Assembly (NCBI RefSeq): GCF_002754375.1
Contig: NZ_PEFF01000001.1
Location: forward strand, 5,783,501-5,847,500
Length of the DNA stretch: 64,000 nucleotides
Reading direction: 5' to 3'
Origin: Variovorax sp. 54
GTDB taxonomy: Bacteria; Pseudomonadota; Gammaproteobacteria; Burkholderiales; Burkholderiaceae_C
Shown: piece after piece, positions 55,686 to 62,942 of the stretch
Layout: each line of letters begins with the position of its first letter
Numbering within the stretch: position 1 is the stretch's first letter
The notes under the pieces: model-generated
The model's database searches: none
The model's input: only the letters and a program-made list of their open reading frames with translations
Told to the model about the DNA's origin: nothing
Program-made: the position numbers and the translations under genes

Positions 55686-57265
55686 GCAGCACGACGAACC
55701 GGGCGACGCCCGCCCGCGCCACGGCGCGCGAATGGACCGGCCTCGCGGTCATCGCGCTGCCGTGCATGCTCTATTCGATGGACCTCACGGTGCTGAACCT
55801 GGCGATCCCGTCGATCAGCGAAGACCTCAAGCCCACGGCCTCGCAGCTGCTGTGGATCGTCGACATCTATGGCTTCTTCGTGGCCGGCCTGCTGGTCACC
55901 ATGGGCACGCTGGGCGACCGCATCGGGCGGCGCCGGCTGCTGCTGATCGGCGCGGTGGCGTTCGGCGTGGCTTCGGTGCTCGCGGCCTTCTCGACCACCG
56001 CCAACATGCTGATCGCCACGCGCGCGCTGCTGGGCGTGGCGGGGGCGACATTGGCGCCGTCGACGCTCTCGCTGATCCGCAACATGTTCCTCGACCCGGC
56101 GCAGCGCACCGTGGCCATCGGCGTGTGGATCTCGAGCTACTCGGCCGGCGCGGTCATCGGCCCGGTGCTGGGCGGCGTGCTGCTGCAGTTCTTTCCGTGG
56201 GGCTCGGTGTTCCTCATCGGCGTGCCGGTGATGGTGCTGCTGCTGGCGCTCGGCCCGTGGCTGTTGCCCGAGTACCGCGACCCCGACGCGGGCGCGCTCG
56301 ACCTGGCCAGCGTGGCGCTCTCGCTGGGCGCGGTGCTGGCCGCCATCTACGGCATCAAGCAGGTGGCCGAGCACGGGCCCGACGCGGTGTCGCTGCTGGC
56401 CATCGCGGTCGGTGCGCTGCTCGGCTGGCTGTTCGCGCGCCGGCAGGGGCGGCTGGCGAATCCGATGATCGACCTGCGCCTGTTCAGGCTGCCGGCCTTC
56501 AGCGTCTCGCTCGGGGCCTACATGCTGGCCTGCTTCGTGATGTTCGGCCTCTTTCTGTACAACGCCCAGTACCTGCAGCTGGTGCTCGGCCTGTCGCCGC
56601 TGGAGGCCGGCCTGTGGAGCATGCCGAGCGCCGGCGCCTTCATCGTCGGCTCGATGATCGTGCCCGCGCTCACGCGGCGCCTGTGCCCGGCCTATGTCAT
56701 GGGCGGTGGGCTGGGCGTGGCGGCACTGGGCTTCGGCATGCTGGTGCTGCTGCCCGCGCAGGGCGGGCTGGCCTGGATGGTGACGAGCGCGATCATCTCT
56801 TCGCTCGGCCTGGCGCCGGTGTTCACGCTGGCCACCGACCTGGTCGTGGGCAGCGCGCCGCCCGAGCGCGCGGGCGTGGCCTCGGCGATCTCGGAAACGA
56901 GTTCCGAGTTCGGCGGCGCGTTGGGCATCGCCATCCTCGGCAGCGTCGGCGCAGCGATCTACCGCGCGGCCATGGCCGATGCGGTGCCCACCGGCCTGGC
57001 CGGTGCGGCGGCGGTCGAAGCCGCCCGCAGCACGCTGGGCGGTGCGGTCGCGCTGGCCGCGGAACTGCCCGGTACCACGGGCGCCGCGCTGCTCGACACC
57101 GGGCGCGAGGCGTTGCTGCGCGCCCTGCGGCTGGTGGCCGGCCTGTGCGCGGTGGTTCTGCTGTTCGTCGGCGTGCTGGTGGCGGTGCGGCTGCGTGGCG
57201 TGGGCGCGTCGCATGCGGAAGAGGGCGCCGTACCCCCGGGCGGCGCCGCATTGCCGGAGCGTTGA
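55682..57265 (+). CDS. DHA2-type (14-helix) MFS efflux pump
   Basis: A 527-residue transporter of the EmrB/QacA type. The signatures are LDLTVLNLA-like MDLTVLNLAIP (motif D1), GTLGDRIGRRRLL (motif A) and GPVLGGVLLQ (motif C, typical of drug-H+ antiporters). It is the last gene of the ECF42 module and may export the compound that activates it; the drug is unknown. Confidence 0.9.
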   Translation: MSSTTNRATPARATAREWTGLAVIALPCMLYSMDLTVLNLAIPSISEDLKPTASQLLWIVDIYGFFVAGLLVTMGTLGDRIGRRRLLLIGAVAFGVASVLAAFSTTANMLIATRALLGVAGATLAPSTLSLIRNMFLDPAQRTVAIGVWISSYSAGAVIGPVLGGVLLQFFPWGSVFLIGVPVMVLLLALGPWLLPEYRDPDAGALDLASVALSLGAVLAAIYGIKQVAEHGPDAVSLLAIAVGALLGWLFARRQGRLANPMIDLRLFRLPAFSVSLGAYMLACFVMFGLFLYNAQYLQLVLGLSPLEAGLWSMPSAGAFIVGSMIVPALTRRLCPAYVMGGGLGVAALGFGMLVLLPAQGGLAWMVTSAIISSLGLAPVFTLATDLVVGSAPPERAGVASAISETSSEFGGALGIAILGSVGAAIYRAAMADAVPTGLAGAAAVEAARSTLGGAVALAAELPGTTGAALLDTGREALLRALRLVAGLCAVVLLFVGVLVAVRLRGVGASHAEEGAVPPGGAALPER

Positions 57266-57319
57266 CCAGACCCCATACTGGGGCTTCCACGACGCACCCC
57301 ACGACCGAACGGAGGCCCC

Positions 57320-57505
57320 ATGAGCAACGAACTGCGCAAGAAGCTGCATGACCTGGCGGAACTGTCCGACAGCACCTCCGACCCGCAGACCAAGGCCATC
57401 GTCGAGGCGATCCGGCTGCAGACGGCGGTGCTGAACGAGCGGCTGTTCAGCATCGAGCTGCAGCTCGGGGTGCTCGCGAAGCGCATGGAAAACACCACCG
57501 ACTGA
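57320..57505 (+). CDS. Small uncharacterised helical protein
   Basis: A 61-residue, highly charged protein (starts MSNELRKKLHDLAELSDST). It is likely two helices, without signal or membrane segment. The frame has good codon use and GGAGG lies eight bases upstream. It sits 33 bases before aroC. I do not recognise the family. Confidence 0.65.
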   Translation: MSNELRKKLHDLAELSDSTSDPQTKAIVEAIRLQTAVLNERLFSIELQLGVLAKRMENTTD

Positions 57506-57522
57506 GTCGGGCGCTGCTTTGT

Positions 57523-57535
57523 GGGGATAATCCCC
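57523..57535 (+). promoter_or_regulatory. GGGGATAATCCCC dyad at the aroC start, possible leaderless promoter
   Basis: A perfect 13-base dyad ends three bases before the aroC ATG and takes the place of a ribosome binding site. It contains GATAAT (57526-57531), a good -10 hexamer, which would place the transcription start at or next to the ATG. No clear -35 is seen. Confidence 0.35.
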
Positions 57536-57538
57536 GGC

Positions 57539-58651
57539 ATGAGCGGCAACACCTTCGGAACTCTCTTCGCGGTCACCAATTTCGGCGAGTCGCACGGCCC
57601 GGCCATCGGCTGCGTGATCGACGGCTGCCCCCCGGGCATGGCCCTGAGCGAGGCCGACATCCAGGGCGACCTCGACCGTCGTCGCCCCGGCACCAGCCGC
57701 CACGTCACCCAGCGCAACGAGCCCGACGCGGTGCAAATCCTGTCCGGCGTCTACGAAGGCAAGACCACCGGCACGCCGATCGCGCTGCTGATCCAGAACA
57801 CCGACCAGCGCAGCAAGGACTACGGGCAGATCGCCCAGCAGTTCCGCCCCGGCCACGCCGACTTCACCTACTGGAAGAAATACGGCATCCGCGATCCGCG
57901 CGGCGGCGGGCGCTCTTCGGCGCGCCTCACCGCGCCCATGGTCGCGGCCGGCGCGGTCGCCAAGAAGTGGCTGGCCGAAAAATACGGGATGGTGTTCCGC
58001 GGCTGCATGACGCAGATCGGCGAAATCGCCATTCCCTTCGAGAACTGGGACCACGTCCCGAACAACCCCTTCTTCGCCCCCATCGCCGACGTGAGCGCGC
58101 TGGAGGACTACATGGACCGCCTGCGCAAGGCCGGCGACTCGTGCGGCGCGCGCATCGGCGTCACGGCCACGAACGTGCCCGTGGGCCTGGGCGAGCCGCT
58201 GTTCGACAAGCTCGACGCCGAGATCGCCTACGCCATGATGGGCATCAACGCGGTGAAGGCCGTGGAAATCGGCGCCGGCTTCGACAGCATCACGCAGCGT
58301 GGCACCACGCACGGCGACTCGATCACGCCGACCGGTTTTCTCAGCAACAACGCGGGCGGCATTCTGGGCGGCATCAGCTCGGGGCAAGACCTCGAGGTGA
58401 GCATCGCGATCAAGCCCACCAGCTCGATCATCAGCCCGCGTCAGTCGATCGACGTGAACAACAACCCCGTCGAAGTCATCACCAAGGGCCGCCATGACCC
58501 CTGCGTGGGCATCCGCGCCACGCCCATCGCCGAAGCCATGCTCGCGCTGGTGGTGATGGAACACGTGCTGCGCAACCGCGCGCAGTGCGGCGACGTGAAC
58601 CCGCCCGCCGAGAAGACCGAAGCTGCGTCGCCGCAGTCGTCCTTCCTGTAG
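57539..58651 (+). CDS. aroC: Chorismate synthase
   Basis: A 370-residue enzyme, of normal length, making chorismate from EPSP with reduced FMN. The signatures are GESHGPAIG near the start, the DGCPPG segment, [11 protein letters not shown] and the C-terminal [11 protein letters not shown]. The start at 57539 gives the family N-terminus [12 protein letters not shown]. There is no Shine-Dalgarno; see the dyad just upstream. The stop shares one base with the GTG of the following MFS gene. Confidence 0.97.
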   Translation: MSGNTFGTLFAVTNFGESHGPAIGCVIDGCPPGMALSEADIQGDLDRRRPGTSRHVTQRNEPDAVQILSGVYEGKTTGTPIALLIQNTDQRSKDYGQIAQQFRPGHADFTYWKKYGIRDPRGGGRSSARLTAPMVAAGAVAKKWLAEKYGMVFRGCMTQIGEIAIPFENWDHVPNNPFFAPIADVSALEDYMDRLRKAGDSCGARIGVTATNVPVGLGEPLFDKLDAEIAYAMMGINAVKAVEIGAGFDSITQRGTTHGDSITPTGFLSNNAGGILGGISSGQDLEVSIAIKPTSSIISPRQSIDVNNNPVEVITKGRHDPCVGIRATPIAEAMLALVVMEHVLRNRAQCGDVNPPAEKTEAASPQSSFL

Positions 58652-59844
58652 TGTCGACGCCGCCACCTGTGGCCGCCGGGCGCGGCCACCTGTTGGCATT
58701 TGCTGGCCTGTCGGCCAGCTACTTCGCGCACATCGGTTTCTTCAATCCGTACCTGCCGCTGTGGCTCAAGGACCTGGGCCTGCCGATCTTCACGATCAGC
58801 CTGCTGGCCTCGGTGCAATCGATCACGCGCGTCTTCGCGCCCTATGCCTGGGGCGCGCTCAGCGACCACACCGGCCAGCGCGTGAAGCTGCTGCGCTTCA
58901 GTGCCGCGGTGGCGCTGGCCAGCTCCTTCGGGCTGTGGTGGCACGGCGGCGCGTGGTGGCTCGCGCTCGTGCTGCTCGTGATGTTCACGCACACCAGCTC
59001 GATGATGTCGCTCACCGAGGCCGCCATGGCGCAGATCGTCGCGGGCGACTGGGGCCGCTACGGGCGCATCCGCCTGTGCGGCTCGGCCGGCTTTTTGGTC
59101 ACCGTGTTCGTCGCGGGCGAGTGGTTCGAGCGCTTCGGCATGAAGCACTTCCCGTACTGGGCGGCCGGCACGCTGGCCGTGGTGCTGATCGCCACGATGA
59201 AGCTGCCCGACGTGCGCGAGCCGCCGGCCGCGCACGACGCCGTGAAGGAGCCCATCGGCCCCGTGCTGCGCATCCCCGCCGTGCGCTGGTTCTTTGCCTC
59301 GCTGTTCTTCCAGGTGATGTCGCACTTCTCGGTGTACGCGTTCTTCTCGCTGTACCTCGATTCGATCGGCTACGGCAAGAGCACCATCGGCCTCTTGTGG
59401 GCGTTGTCGGTGGTGGCCGAGATCGTCTGGTTCTTTTTGCAGGGCCGGCTCATCGGTCTGTTGCCGATGCCGCGCTGGATGCTGGTGTGCGGAATCGCCG
59501 GCGTGGCGCGGCTCGGGCTCACGGCCGGGCTCGGCGGTTTCATCGCGGCGCTGGTCATTGCGCAGTGGCTGCACGCCCTGAGCTTCGCGGCGCACCACAC
59601 GGCCTGCATCGCCGTGGTGTCGCGCCGTTTCCCCGGCCACCTGCGCGGACGCGGGCAGGCGCTGTTCACGGTGATCGGCTACGGCTTCGGCGGTGTGCTG
59701 GGCGTGCTGCTCGGCGGGGCGGTGGCGCAGGAGCTGGGCTACCGCGTCATGTTCGCGCTGGCGGCGGTGCTGGCTGTGGCGGGGACGCTGTGCGCTTGGC
59801 GGATGGTGGTGCTCGAGCCGCCGGGGCGGTCGAAGCCCGTCTGA
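58651..59844 (+). CDS. MFS transporter, MFS_1-like (HcaT-type)
   Basis: A 397-residue, twelve-helix transporter. The N-terminal helix segment YFAHIGFFNPYLPLWLKDLG and the RYGRIRLCGSAGF segment are typical of the PF12832/HcaT group, often annotated as phenylpropionate permeases. The substrate cannot be read. The GTG start overlaps the aroC stop by one base, so it is co-translated with aroC; a link to shikimate-derived aromatics is possible. Confidence 0.85.
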   Translation: MSTPPPVAAGRGHLLAFAGLSASYFAHIGFFNPYLPLWLKDLGLPIFTISLLASVQSITRVFAPYAWGALSDHTGQRVKLLRFSAAVALASSFGLWWHGGAWWLALVLLVMFTHTSSMMSLTEAAMAQIVAGDWGRYGRIRLCGSAGFLVTVFVAGEWFERFGMKHFPYWAAGTLAVVLIATMKLPDVREPPAAHDAVKEPIGPVLRIPAVRWFFASLFFQVMSHFSVYAFFSLYLDSIGYGKSTIGLLWALSVVAEIVWFFLQGRLIGLLPMPRWMLVCGIAGVARLGLTAGLGGFIAALVIAQWLHALSFAAHHTACIAVVSRRFPGHLRGRGQALFTVIGYGFGGVLGVLLGGAVAQELGYRVMFALAAVLAVAGTLCAWRMVVLEPPGRSKPV

Positions 59845-59853
59845 GCGGCGTCG

Positions 59854-60555
59854 TCAGAAGATCCGATACCCCAGCATTGCCACCATCGCTGCCGCCATGT
59901 GTGCCGGACCGGACGGCACGGCTCTTTTGTGATGCGCGTCTCGCAGTGCGAACACGATTGCCGTCAGCAATGAGGCCACCACGAACGCGACATACACCGT
60001 CGGCAGCGCGGCCCACCCGAACCAGGCGCCAGCCACGGCGAAGGCCTTGAGGTCGCCATGGCCCACGATGTCCCGGCCCGTATTGGAGCGCACCGCCATC
60101 GTCACCAGCCATGGCGCGAGGTACCCCGACACCGCGCCGAGCACATTGTCCGAGGCTGGCCCCGTGGAGGCTCGGTAGAGCAGCCCCAGCCATAGCAGCG
60201 CGAGCAGGATTCGGTCCGGAAGCAGCTCGTGGCGGACGTTGATTGCCGTCAGCAGGATCCATCCGAGCAGCAGCATGCACAGCATCGCCGTGTCTAACGA
60301 TGCGCCGCGCACGAGTGCGAGGCCGAGGCAGAGCAATGCGGCGCCGATGACGATGGCGAATTTGCTCGCTTTGGAAATGTCGAGTTCGGATGTGTCGCGC
60401 AGGAAGGGCTGGTAGTTCTGGTATTCGCTGGCCCACACCCTGTGCATGTCGAGCGGGATGCGCCGTATCCATGGCAGCAGGGCAAAGGCGGCAAAGGCGC
60501 CGCCGCCGAGGGCATAGGCCACAAGGACCTCGATGTTCGATTGCATGGGCGTCAT
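59854..60555 (-). CDS. Prepilin-peptidase-like membrane protein lacking one catalytic Asp
   Basis: A 233-residue protein of the A24 peptidase family, with about six to seven helices and without the N-terminal methylase zinc domain. The core TAINVRHELLPDRILLAL aligns with the usual ID.DH.LLPD segment, but the first active-site aspartate is Asn106. The second motif GHGD (165-168) is intact. The enzyme may be inactive or repurposed. The start is ATG 60555, directly next to the preceding stop; ATG 60546 is possible. No pilin or secretion gene is near. It is the last gene of the Hsp70/J-like operon. Confidence 0.8.
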   Translation of the reverse strand: MTPMQSNIEVLVAYALGGGAFAAFALLPWIRRIPLDMHRVWASEYQNYQPFLRDTSELDISKASKFAIVIGAALLCLGLALVRGASLDTAMLCMLLLGWILLTAINVRHELLPDRILLALLWLGLLYRASTGPASDNVLGAVSGYLAPWLVTMAVRSNTGRDIVGHGDLKAFAVAGAWFGWAALPTVYVAFVVASLLTAIVFALRDAHHKRAVPSGPAHMAAAMVAMLGYRIF

Positions 60556-61242
60556 TTACTTCCCGGTGAGCATGTGAAGGTCGATGGCGCCTGACTGCGT
60601 CAGGTAGACCAGCAGGGCGCACAGCCATGAAAGCAGCAACCCGAGGTAGGCGACCTCGCAGAGCGAAGTCATTCGCGATGGCCAGCGTCTGAAGAGCCGG
60701 GTACGCAAGAAGGCCGTCCGGATCAGGAATCCGCCGTTGGTCGCCGGCGAGGGAAGCAGGTTCAACGCTGCGAACTTGGCGGCCGTGAGGCCGAGGAGCG
60801 AGACAAAGGGCAGCGTGGTGCTCGCAAGATGCATCTGTGCCAGCAGTTCCTGCGCGTCGCAGAGCGGAGAAAATGCGCCGCTGACGATCTGCATGAAGCC
60901 ACTGGCGAAGGCGCGCAGACCGTCCAGACGCAGCGTCGCCACGGCCACCAGGACCAGCGCGATACAGCCTGAGGCGCCGACCGCAAGCCGTGCCGCCAGC
61001 GGCTGTGCATCGAAAGCATCGTGCATGTCATCAGGATCGATGGATTCCACCTCGGAGTCCTTGAACCTCACGGAACCGCCGAAGAGAAACGGTCTGAGCG
61101 TGACACGGCCGAACCGCGCGAGCACAGGCCCGAAGCCGATCGACACCTCCCGCACCTTGATCTTCAGTTGGTCGGCAAGGAATACCGCCGATGACACATG
61201 GAGACCGACGCAGGTCACAACGGCGCAAAGCAAGGCGATCAT
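60556..61242 (-). CDS. Site-2-protease-like membrane protein with lost metal site
   Basis: A 228-residue membrane protein resembling RseP/M50 proteases. The segment SIGFGPVLARF (34-44) and the following LFGGSVRF match the region after the active site in RseP. However, the HExxH position reads HVSSA (15-19) and the C-terminal N..P.P.LDG motif reads NLLPSPATNGG (161-171). The glutamate, second histidine and the aspartate are all absent, so it should not bind zinc. There is no PDZ domain. It overlaps the preceding gene by four bases (ATGA). Confidence 0.72.
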   Translation of the reverse strand: MIALLCAVVTCVGLHVSSAVFLADQLKIKVREVSIGFGPVLARFGRVTLRPFLFGGSVRFKDSEVESIDPDDMHDAFDAQPLAARLAVGASGCIALVLVAVATLRLDGLRAFASGFMQIVSGAFSPLCDAQELLAQMHLASTTLPFVSLLGLTAAKFAALNLLPSPATNGGFLIRTAFLRTRLFRRWPSRMTSLCEVAYLGLLLSWLCALLVYLTQSGAIDLHMLTGK

Positions 61243-62924
61243 GAATTCTTGGGGCGCAGAGCCAACACCATCTGGGAGGGCACTGCTCCCTGATCGGGCA
61301 GTGGCATGTACTCGGTCTTGCGGATCGCGCGCAGCGCCGCGTTGTCCCATTCGGGAATGCCGCTGGATTTCAATAGGGTCGCGTTCAGGATCTTTCCGCT
61401 CGGAGCTAGGTCCAGGGTGAACTCCACCGTGGGATTGCCCCGTACGTCCGCTGCAAAGATGATGTTAGGCCTGACCGCCGCCGCCACCATCTGGCCCCAG
61501 TCCCTTCGCGCGGCGGGTTGTGCGCCGTCGTTCAGCACGAAATTGATGGGCGCCATGTACCAGGTGGAGCCCGTCTTGTCGGCTTTGTCCTTGGGGATCA
61601 CGAGTCGGGCGGCCTTGACCGCATCGACGGCCGCGGCGTCGAGCCGCTCGTAGCCGGAGCTCTGCGCCACGCGGATGCCCCGGACGACGCCGTCGCTATC
61701 GGGTAGCACCTTCACGAGGACCTTGCCCTGTTCGCCGAACCGTTTCGACAACGACGGGTAGACGGGGCGGGGCGCCACGCTGTATTCGGCCCTCGGTGCG
61801 TCGGACAGGGCGACGCTGGCGCGGGGCGCCGTGAAGGACGGTGGGGTGGGCGAGGTCGGGATGGCTGTCGCAGGCGGTGCGGCGCGCTGGGGTGGGGCCT
61901 GGACTGCTTGCGAGGCGAGTGGCCCCGAGGTCGGCATCTTTTCGCCCTGCCACTTGAAAGCCGACTGCAGCAACACGAACAGCATCGAGCCGACACAGAA
62001 GATGGCGAACCAGGCCACCAGTTGAGACGGCTTCAGCGGTGTGTGTGGTGCGTCGGTCGCAGGTGATGCGCGGCGAGGGCTCGGTCCGAAGGCCGAGCTT
62101 GCCGTGTCGGCGTCGACCTTCTGCCAAGCTACGATGTTCTCGGTCTTGGACGTCAGCCGCACCCAGTTGGGAAAGAGCCCCGCCGCGTGCAGGACATGAT
62201 CGAGACCGAGCGTCACCGCCTCTTCGCCGGGGTTGGACCGTCTGCGCAGCAGGTCGAGATACTTCAGTTGCAGTTCGCGGTGCGCGGTGGGCAGATCTGC
62301 GTGGGCGTGCTGCTCCACGATGGCGGCATCCACCACCTGGCCAGCCTTGCCCAGCCGCTGCAGCCGGGCGGAATCCTTGCGCCACTCGAAGGCTTCGGCG
62401 GCCGCCTCGAACAGGTGCTCGTGCCCCGCCTGCCAACCGCTGGCCAGGATGTGCGCCACGTTGGCTTCGAACAGGAAGCGGGCGTCCATGTCGAGCAGGC
62501 GATCGTCTTCCAGCGAGGTATTCAGCAGCGTTGCCGCGTCGTCGATCGAGCGGGGCGGGTGTTCGGCAAGTCGGCCGGCGAATGCCGCGACCACCGCGTG
62601 TGCGCTCTCGTGGGGCGAGGTGGCCTGGGGGGCTGCGGAGGGCGGCCCTGCAGGTGTTGCATCGATCGGGCTGGAATGCACGTTCTGTGCCTCGGACTCT
62701 GCGGGCTCCGGCGGGGGCTCCTGCGCGACAGGCGCATCGGTCTGAGGCTTGTGGCGCGCCCAGGTCAAGGCTGCTTCATAGGTCTCTCGCAGGCGTTGGA
62801 AGGCCTCTGCCTCGGCTTCTTGATCGATCTTTTTCAGTTCGGATGCGTAGGCGCGCCGGATCGCGCGCTCGTCGGCGTCCGGCCGCAGGCCCAGTGCGAG
62901 CAGAAAGCCCGGTACGTCGTTCAT
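61239..62924 (-). CDS. J-like domain, membrane helix and double TonB/TolA C-terminal domain protein
   Basis: A 561-residue protein. Residues 1-60 are J-domain-like (LGLRPDADERAIRRAYASEL, FQRLRETYEAAL), but the HPD tripeptide is missing (KID at 32-34). A helical region (110-255) follows, then one membrane helix (301-320), a Pro-rich linker (330-380), a TonB C-terminal domain (386-465, PVYPSLSKRFGEQGKV) and a second TolA/TonB-type domain (475-557, SSGIPEWDNAAL). The J part should face the cytoplasm, the TonB/TolA part the periplasm. It is 18 bases downstream of the Hsp70 gene. I know no named family with this full architecture. Confidence 0.82.
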   Translation of the reverse strand: MNDVPGFLLALGLRPDADERAIRRAYASELKKIDQEAEAEAFQRLRETYEAALTWARHKPQTDAPVAQEPPPEPAESEAQNVHSSPIDATPAGPPSAAPQATSPHESAHAVVAAFAGRLAEHPPRSIDDAATLLNTSLEDDRLLDMDARFLFEANVAHILASGWQAGHEHLFEAAAEAFEWRKDSARLQRLGKAGQVVDAAIVEQHAHADLPTAHRELQLKYLDLLRRRSNPGEEAVTLGLDHVLHAAGLFPNWVRLTSKTENIVAWQKVDADTASSAFGPSPRRASPATDAPHTPLKPSQLVAWFAIFCVGSMLFVLLQSAFKWQGEKMPTSGPLASQAVQAPPQRAAPPATAIPTSPTPPSFTAPRASVALSDAPRAEYSVAPRPVYPSLSKRFGEQGKVLVKVLPDSDGVVRGIRVAQSSGYERLDAAAVDAVKAARLVIPKDKADKTGSTWYMAPINFVLNDGAQPAARRDWGQMVAAAVRPNIIFAADVRGNPTVEFTLDLAPSGKILNATLLKSSGIPEWDNAALRAIRKTEYMPLPDQGAVPSQMVLALRPKNS

Positions 62925-62942
62925 GAGTGCCGTCGCTTTCGA

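Noticed and set aside
55550..58699. 1049-codon minus-strand frame opposite the MFS gene and aroC
   Set aside because: Antisense to aroC and an MFS pump, both clear; composition is typical of a shadow frame.
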